Assembly (NCBI GenBank): GCA_021463905.1
Contig: JAJTZA010000068.1
Span: forward strand, 1 to 49,292
Origin: Terrimicrobiaceae bacterium
Lineage (GTDB): Bacteria; Verrucomicrobiota; Verrucomicrobiia; Chthoniobacterales; Terrimicrobiaceae
Reading direction: 5' to 3'
DNA: 49,292 nucleotides
The position numbers and the translations under genes are program-made. Positions 9,206 through 18,436 of the stretch are shown here, piece by piece (the first letter of the stretch is position 1; every line of letters starts with the position of its first letter). The notes under the pieces are model-generated. The model had not been told where the DNA came from, searched no databases, and worked only from the letters and a program-made list of their open reading frames with translations.

Positions 9206-9970
9206 TCAGACGGGCAGAAAGGCCCGGGCATTTCGGAAGGCGATATCTTGTTGTGCCGACCCGCAGATGGCGGCTCCCGTCAATTTTCTGACGGAGGCTT
9301 GCGTGTAGAAAAAGGGCGAGTGCGATCCGAAGAGGAGCCGGTTGGGAGGAACCGTGGCCAGCAGGCTTTCGACAGTGGTTCCGCTCTCCGCGAAGGAGAT
9401 GTCACAGAGAGCGTTGTTGTTATCGGAGAGGATGGCTGGAATGTGGTTTGCCAGTGCGCCGAGGACGAGGATGCGCAAGTGGGGAAAAAGGGCGGCGAGG
9501 TGGGCGATGTGTTCCGGTGGCGGCGGGGTGACCTGCAGGAGAGGGTATTGATTGCGCTCGTCCTCGATCCGCATTTGGACAATGAGAGGGATGTTGAGGC
9601 GCAGGAGGGTCTCGGCCAGCTCGATGACGCGCCAGTCCAGCAGCGGATAAAGGTGGTAGCTGGGCGCGATCCGCACGAGGTGAAAGCCGTTGACTTCGAT
9701 GGCGGTTTGCAGGCTTTCGCGCCAATTTCCGAGAATGGGGTTGATGGTTTTCACCAATTTCACCTGAGGGTGATTTTGAAACGCTTCGCGCAATCGGGCG
9801 TCGGGGATATCCACGTCGGGAAAGAGGAGGGACTCTATCGAGGATATCCAAGCTTCTTGGATGCCCTCTGCCTGGAGATTCCTGATGAGCGCCCCGGGGG
9901 TGATGGCGGAGAAATCCATCCACGGCCAGAAGCCAAAAGAAACATGGGTATCTATGAGACGTGGAATCAT
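9206..9970 (-). CDS. Amidohydrolase-family (TIM-barrel) protein
   Basis: MIPRLIDTHVSFGFWPWMDF...LFGSHSPFFYTQASVRKL...DIAFRNARAFLPV; amidohydrolase_2-like ending. Confidence 0.65.
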   Translation of the reverse strand: MIPRLIDTHVSFGFWPWMDFSAITPGALIRNLQAEGIQEAWISSIESLLFPDVDIPDARLREAFQNHPQVKLVKTINPILGNWRESLQTAIEVNGFHLVRIAPSYHLYPLLDWRVIELAETLLRLNIPLIVQMRIEDERNQYPLLQVTPPPPEHIAHLAALFPHLRILVLGALANHIPAILSDNNNALCDISFAESGTTVESLLATVPPNRLLFGSHSPFFYTQASVRKLTGAAICGSAQQDIAFRNARAFLPV

Positions 9971-10737
9971 GGAGCGGGAATGCCAAGAAGACGCGCGGCG
10001 TTGTCTCCGAGAATGGCCTTGCGGTCGGCTTGCCGGAGGCGGGCCCCCTCCACGCGCCCGATTTGCGCGGCAAAATCACGCACGGGAAAATCCGATCCAA
10101 ACAGGACGCGCTGTGGGCCCAGATGCTTCACCGCGTACTCGACCATGCCGCTGACCGGAGGCGAGCCGGATGTGTCCACCAAAACATTCGGGTGATCTTT
10201 TACATCCAACACCCCGCGCATCCCGCAGGCGGTCAGATGGGCCATGAGAATTTTGGTGCGGGGATGGCGGGCGGCGAGGTGCGCAATGTCGGAGGGGTCG
10301 GATTCGAGAGCCACCTTCGAGACCGTTTTATACCACGCGTGATGCAAAACAAAGGCGTCCCGCTCGGCGAGCATTTCCATGATGGGATCAAGGCGGGCAT
10401 CCCGGGCATTGATCTCGTACTCCAGTTTTACGCCGGAGAGCCCGGCATCGAGACAACGAGACAATTCGGTGATAAGGAAATCGGTCGGAAGGGCGGGGTT
10501 CAGGAAGCACAGTCCGAAGAGCCTTCCGGGATGCCGTCGCACGATGGCGAGAGTGGCGTCATTGATCTTCCGAACTCCCTTCTGATCGGGGTAGGAGTAG
10601 AAGGCACCCAGAAGACACAGTGCGCCAATGCCTTGACGCGCGGCGAGCTCTAGCATGGCGTCACCTTCCTCCGGGTCGGGATGAGTGAGAAACTTTCCAC
10701 CCTTCCAGCGGGGGTGCGTATGGATGTCTATGATCAC
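9967..10737 (-). CDS. Amidohydrolase-family (TIM-barrel) metal-dependent hydrolase
   Basis: GTG start: VIIDIHTHPRW...GVKLEYEI...FVLHHAWY...KILMAHLTACG...NVLVDTSG...RVLFGSDFPV...ILGDNAARLLGI. Confidence 0.8.
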   Translation of the reverse strand: MIIDIHTHPRWKGGKFLTHPDPEEGDAMLELAARQGIGALCLLGAFYSYPDQKGVRKINDATLAIVRRHPGRLFGLCFLNPALPTDFLITELSRCLDAGLSGVKLEYEINARDARLDPIMEMLAERDAFVLHHAWYKTVSKVALESDPSDIAHLAARHPRTKILMAHLTACGMRGVLDVKDHPNVLVDTSGSPPVSGMVEYAVKHLGPQRVLFGSDFPVRDFAAQIGRVEGARLRQADRKAILGDNAARLLGIPAP

Positions 10738-12644
10738 GCCAAATCCACTTTTACAATATCGCTTCCATTGGTTGTGGCGAGAATTTCTCCTGTGTCCAGC
10801 AGCGAAAAGAAGTGCCATGCCTCGGATCCGGAGGCCACACGCGAAACCGAGTCGTTCGCGAGATGGAGCAGATGGATGTCGGAGCCGCCTTCCGTCTGGG
10901 GGATCGAGACGAGAACGCGCTCCTCATCCAGGAAAACGCCAGAGGTGGGTGCGTCATGTTCCCAAGCGCCGATGCGAAGAGACCTTTGGGAGACATCGAA
11001 CAGGTAGTATTGGGACGCGCCAAATCCGATCATTTGTCCTGCCGCCGAAAGTGCCAATGCCCCGAGAGATTGGGCGGGCCAGGGCGAAACACTAAAAACC
11101 GTTTTTTTCTCCACGGGGTTCCAGGTAAAAATCACCGCGTTTGCGGCTTCGGGAAGGCAGCTTCCCTGATCTCCATGGATTTCCGTTGTGCCAACAAACA
11201 CGTCCCGGTATTGAAAAAACGAGCAGGGATTTTGCCTGGGCACAAAATCGCGAAAGACTTCGCAGCCGCCATCGCGGGGGTTGATCACGCTGATTGCGCC
11301 GCCCAACTCGCCGTATTCGGCGCGGGTGGCGATATAAAGACGGCTGTCATCATGAAACAACCCCATCGGGCGGCTTTGTGCATGGCCGACCACACACAGC
11401 TCCCGGGGATTTTCTCCATAAACGAACGGTTCATCCGGGTTCCATGCAAGAACATGCGCATTGCCGTATGCTCCAAGGTAAACCACACCCTCATAGGAAG
11501 TGGAGCACGTGATTTGGCCGCGATCACTCAGAACTTTATTGAGCGAGGAATGCGCCGCTCCGGTTTCCATGTCCACTGAAAAAACCTGGCTATTGATGAA
11601 ATGCGATCCGACCACCACAGGACGATCCGGCAATTTCTCCAGGGAGTGAATGCCCAGCCCCCTGCAGGAAATGTTTTCGATCTGCGTAATGGCCAGCGGC
11701 CCGTCCTCAAGTGAAAATTTCGCAACCTGTCCATTGTCGCCCTGACAGACGAAGGTCTCCTCGGCAATTTCATGGATCGGCCCGGTGACTTTATTTCCCG
11801 AATGAAGGCCCGTTTCCACTTGGTGCCAGCGATTGTCCGCCAGGGCAAAAACGCGACCGCTGGAAGCACCCACGCCCATCAGTCGTCCCTGCGTGGAATT
11901 GAGCCAGGAAAAAGCCTCGGGAGTGTCCTCGAGGAAATCCTCCTCGCGCGTCCCCTCGTGAAAGTTGAAGGTGTGGATGGCGTGCTGGCTGCCGTAAATC
12001 ACCCGCTCGTTGTCCAACAAACAGAGCGCAGACCGCAACAGGCTGTTCCGCTCGTCATGGGTCATGGCAAAGCGTTCCTCGATTTGGCCATTCGAGGGCT
12101 GGTAGATGATCAGCTCGGAGTGTGCGCCCCACAATTTCACCAGAATGCGACCGTCCGGGAGTTCGAGGAATTGCCGTGCGTACACTCCGGTCGTCGTGTC
12201 TGGCAGCGGAGCGATAATGCGGCAGTTTCCGGTGGCGGTGTCGTATTCGGCGAATTCTCCGGTGGGATAGTAACCGACATAAATTTTGCCGGCACGGCTC
12301 CCGCAGGCACTCCATGCGAGGCGGTACGTTTTTGTGCCAAACGGCTCTGCCACCAGATCAAAGACGCGGGTGGCCGGGTCGAACCGGTAAATTCGTCCGT
12401 AAAAAAATCCCACGTAGAGGCGATCGTCGTTTCCCAGCGCGAAGCCGTAGGGACCGGTTTGATGATCCGGTACGGGGATCCATACGGATTCCATGTTTCC
12501 GACATGAGTCAAAAACAGACGTGTGTCGCGCCCCTCGCTGGAAAAATTGATAGAGGCCAGACAAAGCGATTTGCTCAGGAAATGGGTATCGTTGTTCACG
12601 ATGGGCAGTCGGCAATCCGGCTGCGCGATGCGAGTGATTATCAT
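10734..12644 (-). CDS. Beta-propeller-type protein, no signal peptide (copy 1 of paralogous pair)
   Basis: MIITRIAQPDCRLPIVNNDTHFL...; repeated YVGFFYGRIYRFDP / IYVGYYPTGEFAEYD / LELPDGRILV blades; closely resembles 23326..25221. Confidence 0.7.
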   Translation of the reverse strand: MIITRIAQPDCRLPIVNNDTHFLSKSLCLASINFSSEGRDTRLFLTHVGNMESVWIPVPDHQTGPYGFALGNDDRLYVGFFYGRIYRFDPATRVFDLVAEPFGTKTYRLAWSACGSRAGKIYVGYYPTGEFAEYDTATGNCRIIAPLPDTTTGVYARQFLELPDGRILVKLWGAHSELIIYQPSNGQIEERFAMTHDERNSLLRSALCLLDNERVIYGSQHAIHTFNFHEGTREEDFLEDTPEAFSWLNSTQGRLMGVGASSGRVFALADNRWHQVETGLHSGNKVTGPIHEIAEETFVCQGDNGQVAKFSLEDGPLAITQIENISCRGLGIHSLEKLPDRPVVVGSHFINSQVFSVDMETGAAHSSLNKVLSDRGQITCSTSYEGVVYLGAYGNAHVLAWNPDEPFVYGENPRELCVVGHAQSRPMGLFHDDSRLYIATRAEYGELGGAISVINPRDGGCEVFRDFVPRQNPCSFFQYRDVFVGTTEIHGDQGSCLPEAANAVIFTWNPVEKKTVFSVSPWPAQSLGALALSAAGQMIGFGASQYYLFDVSQRSLRIGAWEHDAPTSGVFLDEERVLVSIPQTEGGSDIHLLHLANDSVSRVASGSEAWHFFSLLDTGEILATTNGSDIVKVDLA

Positions 12645-12660
12645 CCGGTTGGGTGGCGAC

Positions 12661-15441
12661 CTATGGGGCAAAGGCGTTGCCCTCGGAGCGAAAAAAATAG
12701 GTGAACTGTTTCAGGGCCTTTGCCAACTGCGCCGCATCGGTTCCGCCGATCTGCAGGGTGATAACGCCGGTTTTGGGATCCGTGGCATCTCTGATCCATG
12801 ACGAATTTTTTGGGGCGTCCTTCCGCTCCTGTGGGTTTTCGACGACGATGCGGGTTTTGCCGCCCTCGCCCAGAGGGAGTTCGAGGCCCACGGCGGCTTT
12901 GATGGCGGTCTGCAGGGGAGCAACATCCTGCTCCGTGGAAATGGTGGCCACCGGGCGGCCATCCTGAATGAGCGGAATGTCGTGCCAGAAGAGGCTGGGC
13001 TGGATGTGCGCTTGGCGGGCCAGCGGACGGAGTTCGTCGAGGATGGCCAGCACTTCATTCTTGGCCCGCGTATATTCCTCACGACTCGCGTCAATCACGT
13101 CACTGGTGTAGTCCAGGTACTGCGTGGGTTGCCAGCGGATGATGCTCGATGTGTCCTTACCGACAATCCGTTGGGCCCGCTGACGCAGACTCTCCGGCAC
13201 CCGGTCTCCCAACTTTTGCAGATACCAGCTCATGAGGGCCGCCAGATTCGCTTCCTCCATGCTCTCGCGAATGCCTTCAATGAACGGGCTGTTCAACAAG
13301 GGGGCCTCCAGATTGTCCTTATCAAGGAAGGCCACCATGCGCTCACCGCTGACACCGCGATCCGCCGAATAATCTGTGTAATACAACCAGCCCTTAAAAT
13401 AGGGATTGGGAGCGCAATAATCCAGGCCAAGAGACCACGCCTCCCAGCCGATCATCCGCGAGGCACTCGCGTTTTTTTGAGTTTCCGTACCGCGCCCCTC
13501 TCCTGCACCGTAGCTCCCAACCAATGCCCTCTCGGCCAACTGGATTTTTCCCTCCCGCACCCAGGCCATAAACGTGCCCGTGTGCAGGCGGTTAAACGTC
13601 CATGCGCCGACGTTGCGGCTGAGGGCCTGCGCCAGAGGAAAGTCCGCGACGGCGGAGGTGGTAAAGCTCGAGGTCGTGGGCAGGCCCGCCCCGGCCAGAT
13701 CATCGCTCCAGGGAATGAAGCGCTCCCACAGCTCCTTGATGCTCATCTCATCACCCATCGAAACGTAGATATTCCGAATTCCCTTGTCTTTCAAATAGCG
13801 CGCAAACTCCCGCAGGTACCACTGCCGGACGGCCTTTTCCTGTTCATCCGTGGTGACGATCCCTTTCACGAGGCCGTTGATGGACTCGGTGATATTTTGG
13901 GTGGCGCGAAAGTAGGTCAGGTTGTGATCGAGCGCATCGTCAATGAAAGCGTCCATTGAGGAGAAATCTATCACGGGACTCTGGCCTGCCGTGATGGCCT
14001 CAAGATGCTCCTTGATAAAAGTGCGATCCAGGGGTTTTCCGCCGACGGTGAAAGTTTCCGGGCGCAGCGTGTTGATGAGTGACCACTCGTAGCCCAGATC
14101 CCGCAGGTTACGGTGGAAGCGGCGGGCAGGCGGCGCCTCGTTCACGTCGCCATAGACATGGCCCAGAGGCTGCAAGGTGATGCTGCGACGCGCGGGCACT
14201 CGGACAGGATGCACGGTCACCTCGAGAGCCACCTCGCCGGCCGGTTTGCCATTCACTGAGAAGGCCAGCCTGCCGTGATAGGACCCGGGGTCGAGGTGGC
14301 TCGTATCAAATTTCAGCCAAAAAATGCGAGTGCCCTGCAGTCCGATTTTCACCCCCGGCTGTCCTTTGGGTTCCACCTCTTCGGGGGGCATGAGCCAGAA
14401 AGGTGCTTCACGGGCCAGTGCCGGGTTTTTCGGCCAGGGAATGGGATTGGGCTTGTCCTGCACGAAGACGGTCACGGCCTGCCCGGGGAGGCCCTCGACT
14501 TTCCATGTGACCAGCCCGCCCTTCCCAAGGTCGGTGATGTTGAATTGCACGGCCTCGCGCTCATTCAGTGCCAGTTGGACGGGCCATGTGGCGACAAGTT
14601 CGCTGGGGCCGGGCAGGGGAGGCTGAAAAATCGGCTCCTTCTCGTTGCCACGCTGCCATTCCCGGTTCCAGATCAAAAACCGCCGCCCCTGCTCTTTCCA
14701 GTCCTTGGCCAGCGACTCCCGCCACTGGGTGAAAGTGAGGGGGTTGGCCTCGGAAAGGATGTTGCGGATGAGCGTAAGATACGATTCCGAATCTTTGCGG
14801 TGAGGCGAGTTGGCCAGCCGCAAGCGGAAGACCTCGCTGCCCAAATAATAAACCCGGCCTTTGCCAACATCCCGCCTGGCCACCAAGGCGCGATCCCCCT
14901 CTCCAATCAGCGCCTGCACGCCTTCGGCCAGATGCACGACCCCCTGCGACCCTCCGATCCAGGAAGGCCTCGGGCCTGCGGGACTGACGACACCTTTTAA
15001 TACCGGATCCTGGGCAATCACCGCCTTCTCCGGATCAATAGCCTTGATAGCCTGTTGACTCATGCCCAGCCATTGGCTTTGCGCGGCGGCGGACTCCGCA
15101 TCGGCCATGTTGCGTGGAGCCTGTTGGATCAGCAGGAGCTGCCCGCCCTGTTCGAGGTACTGGCGGATGATCTCCTGCTCCGCAGCAGTGTAAGGCCGAT
15201 CCTGGGAAGAGGCGATGACCACCAGCGCGTATTTCTCAAACTCTCCGGCGGGAAGGAATGTCCCCCGGCTCTCAAAAACCCAGTCCTCCTGATCCAGGAT
15301 ATTGCGGACGATACTGGTCACTTCGTGCGTTCCGTAGCCCCCGCCCACCAATGCCAGCGGACGCGCGTCCCTGGCCGGGGAAAGCGGGGACAACCCGAGG
15401 CCGATCAGAGCCACAAGGATCATCCGTGGCCAGGGTCTCAT
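12661..15441 (-). CDS. Secreted large protein: ThuA-like/GATase-like N-terminal domain plus DUF4091-like glycoside-hydrolase-type region (copy 1)
   Basis: Signal peptide MRPWPRMILVALIGLGLSPLSPA; LALVGGGYGTHEV...YLEQGGQLLLIQQAPR; C-terminal ...PFIEGIRESMEEANLAALMSWYLQKLGD resembles DUF4091; paralogous to 25238..28003. Confidence 0.7.
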   Translation of the reverse strand: MRPWPRMILVALIGLGLSPLSPARDARPLALVGGGYGTHEVTSIVRNILDQEDWVFESRGTFLPAGEFEKYALVVIASSQDRPYTAAEQEIIRQYLEQGGQLLLIQQAPRNMADAESAAAQSQWLGMSQQAIKAIDPEKAVIAQDPVLKGVVSPAGPRPSWIGGSQGVVHLAEGVQALIGEGDRALVARRDVGKGRVYYLGSEVFRLRLANSPHRKDSESYLTLIRNILSEANPLTFTQWRESLAKDWKEQGRRFLIWNREWQRGNEKEPIFQPPLPGPSELVATWPVQLALNEREAVQFNITDLGKGGLVTWKVEGLPGQAVTVFVQDKPNPIPWPKNPALAREAPFWLMPPEEVEPKGQPGVKIGLQGTRIFWLKFDTSHLDPGSYHGRLAFSVNGKPAGEVALEVTVHPVRVPARRSITLQPLGHVYGDVNEAPPARRFHRNLRDLGYEWSLINTLRPETFTVGGKPLDRTFIKEHLEAITAGQSPVIDFSSMDAFIDDALDHNLTYFRATQNITESINGLVKGIVTTDEQEKAVRQWYLREFARYLKDKGIRNIYVSMGDEMSIKELWERFIPWSDDLAGAGLPTTSSFTTSAVADFPLAQALSRNVGAWTFNRLHTGTFMAWVREGKIQLAERALVGSYGAGEGRGTETQKNASASRMIGWEAWSLGLDYCAPNPYFKGWLYYTDYSADRGVSGERMVAFLDKDNLEAPLLNSPFIEGIRESMEEANLAALMSWYLQKLGDRVPESLRQRAQRIVGKDTSSIIRWQPTQYLDYTSDVIDASREEYTRAKNEVLAILDELRPLARQAHIQPSLFWHDIPLIQDGRPVATISTEQDVAPLQTAIKAAVGLELPLGEGGKTRIVVENPQERKDAPKNSSWIRDATDPKTGVITLQIGGTDAAQLAKALKQFTYFFRSEGNAFAP

Positions 15442-15528
15442 TATTCTTTTCGCTCTCACCTCCACGCAGGGTGGATGTTACTCATGCGTGATGAGATTTG
15501 GCTGCATGATCCAAAATACGCGGGCGCA

Positions 15529-16938
15529 TCATCCCCGACGCCGCTGGAGGCTCAGAAGAGCCATGCCACCAACACACAGGAGCAGGAACGCACTGGGCTC
15601 GGGGATAACAGTCAGCATCCCGGTCGTCTGGCTGAATGTGTAATTCCCTTGCGTCCAATTGCCTCCCCCTCCGTTGGTGAAGCCCTGCACGGCAAAGTTG
15701 CCCGTGTAGGATACCGTGCCCAGGCTGGCATCATCCACAATGAGCCAATGATCTCCCGGCGTGGTTCCCGCTCCAGTCAGGTCAAAGGTGAAGGTGCCAT
15801 CGAGGGACACATTACCGGTGCCCGTCCCCGTAATTCGATTGTTCGCCTCGCTCGTGGCATCGATAAGAAAATTGAGCTTTCCGGACGAGTTAAGAAGGAG
15901 TGTACCGGAGGAGACGTACGTGTCGCCGGTGTAGGTGTTATTGCCACTCAGTGTTGTTGTGCCCGCCCCCGCCGTTTTTTCGACTCGTCCAGTGCCGGTG
16001 ATATTTCCTGAGTACGTGGTGTTACCGGTTTGGGCAAAACGCACAATCGCGGTGTTGTTGGTGATTAAGTCTAAATTTTGAGCAGTGCCTCCACTGTATT
16101 TGAGTTCAAGAGTGAGGCTCCCCGTGCTATTGATGCTGTTGGCAAACGTGAGCTTGTACCCAGGATCCGATGCTGCCACGCGGTTGTTCATTGTTATCGT
16201 TCGGCTGGCCGAGCTGGGTGCCACCTCCGAGATGCGGATGCTGCTCGATCTCTGCTGCAGCCACGAATAAGTCCCTCCTCCAATGGTGACATCCGAGCGC
16301 AATGACAAGGTGGACGTGTTGGATTTTTGCACTGCACCCGTACCCAGCGCGGTGGTGCTGCCGGCAATCAGCTCCCCTGTGCCTCCAAAATTGAAATTAT
16401 CAGCCGCATTACTGCCATTAATGATAATGATGCTCGTCCCAGAAGATTGCATTCCGCGCGAACCCGTTCCGGAGATGCCAATGTTTCCATTGAATGTGAC
16501 CGGCTGCCCCATCCCGATATTAAAAACCGTACCCGTGCTTGCTGTATCGCTCGAAAAATCAATGTTGGAATTGATGGTAATCGGTACGGTGCTGGAGGTG
16601 GTATTCCACAAAATGGTTGCATTGCCCACGCTCTGCAAGTACAGCGTTCCGCCTCCAATCGTCACCGAGCGACTGCCCGTCGTCGCAAAGTTCAGCGGCC
16701 CGGCGGGAGTTGTTGTGTCCACGTTCACAGAAATCGGAGCATCGGGCAGGCTGCCGTCCAAGAACCGTGCCTGATTTGATTTGCTGGGAAGCCCGGAACT
16801 CCAGTTACCCGCGTCGCTCCAGTTTCCGGTGGAGTTTCCGTTGGTCCACGTTGTTGACTGCGCACTCGCCCCCGACAACCCCAACGCAAAAAAGAACACG
16901 GATGAAAAACAGACTCGAAACAGGATGGGAGTTTTCAT
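15529..16938 (-). CDS. PEP-CTERM sorting-domain protein with autotransporter-associated beta-strand repeat
   Basis: MKTPILFRVCFSSVFFFALGLSGASAQSTTWTNGNSTGNWSDAGNW...TLSGNNTYTGDTYVSSGTLLLN...VIPEPSAFLLLCVGGMALLSLQRRRG. Confidence 0.92.
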   Translation of the reverse strand: MKTPILFRVCFSSVFFFALGLSGASAQSTTWTNGNSTGNWSDAGNWSSGLPSKSNQARFLDGSLPDAPISVNVDTTTPAGPLNFATTGSRSVTIGGGTLYLQSVGNATILWNTTSSTVPITINSNIDFSSDTASTGTVFNIGMGQPVTFNGNIGISGTGSRGMQSSGTSIIIINGSNAADNFNFGGTGELIAGSTTALGTGAVQKSNTSTLSLRSDVTIGGGTYSWLQQRSSSIRISEVAPSSASRTITMNNRVAASDPGYKLTFANSINSTGSLTLELKYSGGTAQNLDLITNNTAIVRFAQTGNTTYSGNITGTGRVEKTAGAGTTTLSGNNTYTGDTYVSSGTLLLNSSGKLNFLIDATSEANNRITGTGTGNVSLDGTFTFDLTGAGTTPGDHWLIVDDASLGTVSYTGNFAVQGFTNGGGGNWTQGNYTFSQTTGMLTVIPEPSAFLLLCVGGMALLSLQRRRG

Positions 16939-16942
16939 AACG

Positions 16943-16960
16943 CGCCAGTAGATACCAGAT
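16943..16960 (-). promoter_or_regulatory. Operator-like element S2
   Basis: Minus strand ATCTGGTATCTACTGGCG, 4 bp from the start codon at 16938. Confidence 0.5.
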
Positions 16961-17053
16961 AAAAAAATCCCACGCAAGAGGTATTTTCGATTTTTGAAAA
17001 ATTTTTTTGGGGTCAGCAGGGGTGCGTCTCCGATTCAGCATCACAGCCTTGGG

Positions 17054-17341
17054 TTAAAAATGCCGAGAAAAATCCATGGCACCGTGCAGCACACGGACAA
17101 CCTGCAGCGTGTCAGCCTGGACACGAAAGAGCACGACATGTTTTTCCACCGCAGCGACCTGACAATTGGGAAAAAGATCATTCCGGAAGCGGCAACGGTC
17201 TCGAGTGGCTTGAAGGTCTGAAAATTTCCTCCAGATCAAATCAATGTAGTGCTGTTCCTGAGCTTTACCCCACCTCTTGAGGGTGTAGCGGCGGATGGAT
17301 CGCAGGTCGGCGAGAGCGGCCTGAGTCAGTTCCAGCCTCAT
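17054..17341 (-). CDS. parE: ParE/RelE-family toxin
   Basis: MRLELTQAALADLRSIRRYTLKRWGKAQEQHYIDLIWRKFSDL...VVLFRVQADTLQVVRVLHGAMDFSRHF; overlaps antitoxin by 4 nt. Confidence 0.88.
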   Translation of the reverse strand: MRLELTQAALADLRSIRRYTLKRWGKAQEQHYIDLIWRKFSDLQATRDRCRFRNDLFPNCQVAAVEKHVVLFRVQADTLQVVRVLHGAMDFSRHF

Positions 17342-17577
17342 CCCTCCCCGCGCAGAAGAGCGGCAAAGTCGTCCTTCGTCTCGACGACGACGGTCTGTCC
17401 CGCCTTCAGCTGGGCAAAGCCGATTGCCGCCTCGCGTTGCAACCATTGGTTTTCCCGTTCCCGTTCCAGCATCCCGCGAAGCGCCTCACGAACGACCTCG
17501 CTCGCATTGTTATACATCCCCGTGGCAATTTTTTCTTTCACAACGCGATTCAGTTCGGGTGTCAACGAGACGTTCAT
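17338..17577 (-). CDS. parD: ParD-family antitoxin
   Basis: MNVSLTPELNRVVKEKIATGMYNNASEVVREALRGMLERE...; RHH ParD signature. Confidence 0.88.
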   Translation of the reverse strand: MNVSLTPELNRVVKEKIATGMYNNASEVVREALRGMLERERENQWLQREAAIGFAQLKAGQTVVVETKDDFAALLRGEG

Positions 17578-17650
17578 TTGTGGGTAAAGAAGTAAAGATT
17601 GCCAAAGATTGTCAAGCTGGAATTGCTAGGATGCCCGTTGCTGGGTGTGA

Positions 17651-17890
17651 TTAAATGTGGGTGAGATGAACATGCGAGAGTTCATGGTGGGCGCATCGCG
17701 GGCTTTGGAGAACCGCAGATTCAAAGGATTTGCGCAGATTTCTTCCGAGTTCAGAACAAGGCGTTTTGAGAGAAGTCAATTCCACCGTCAGGCCATCCTG
17801 ATAAACGGCCTCCAGGAAGCCCTCGCCCAGTTCGCGATGAATTTCCATCGCCGCGCCAATCACGGCATAGGCTTGAGGATCCTTCTTCAT
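17651..17890 (-). pseudogene. Truncated GxxExxY protein
   Basis: MKKDPQAYAVIGAAMEIHRELGEGFLEAVYQDGLTVEL matches the GxxExxY family N-terminus (GEGFLEAVY); the remainder does not. Confidence 0.7.
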
Positions 17891-18085
17891 AAAATCTGTG
17901 GGAATCGGCGTAAATCTGCGGTTGATTCCGTTGCCATGCACCGAGAATGCCTCTGTGAAGAATTCGACAAGAGAGCAGGTCTTCAAGACAGCCCCTTAGA
18001 CCCCACGCTGTGATCAGGCGGCTCGGCGGGCCGTGGAGCCTCAAAAATAGCGAAAAATCGCTTCCCATTGAGACAGTCGGGTTAA

Positions 18086-18325
18086 AAACCCCCGTTGGGG
18101 TTTCAAGGCTTGCTCAGTCCAAACTCCAGTGCGCCACTGAGTGGCGCAGCTACAAGCGTCTGCGGCGCAAGACAGAGACAACCCATTCAGGGTTGGCCCG
18201 TCGAACGGCACAAACATCCAGGGTAGCTCCGCAACCCTGGGCTATCGGAAACATCCCCGTTGGAGATGACCGCAAAACATCCAAACTCCAGACATCCGCA
18301 CGTTGGGGATGTGGCTTGTCGCATC
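18086..18325. repeat. Cluster of intergenic hairpins, possible non-autonomous repeat element
   Basis: AAACCCCcgttGGGGTTT (18086-18103), TGCGCCACtgaGTGGCGCA (18130-18148), CCAGGGTagctccgcaACCCTGG (18218-18240), ACATCC...GGATGT (about 18302-18313). Confidence 0.6.
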
Positions 18326-18412
18326 TGGCCACTTGAAGCCCTGCGAGTGGGTGCAAACCGCTCCAACCTCACCCATTTTTAATTACACCCCCGGCAAGAT
18401 TGAATTGACCAT

Positions 18413-18430
18413 ACTGGTATCAAGTGGTAT
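18413..18430 (+). promoter_or_regulatory. Operator-like element S3
   Basis: ACTGGTATCAAGTGGTAT; two perfect TGGTAT half-sites 10 bp apart, 6 bp upstream of ATG 18437. Confidence 0.65.
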
Positions 18431-18436
18431 TTATCT

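Noticed and set aside
16595-16612. ggaggtggtattcc within the PEP-CTERM gene as an operator
   Set aside because: Internal to coding sequence with no paired half-site at 10 bp.
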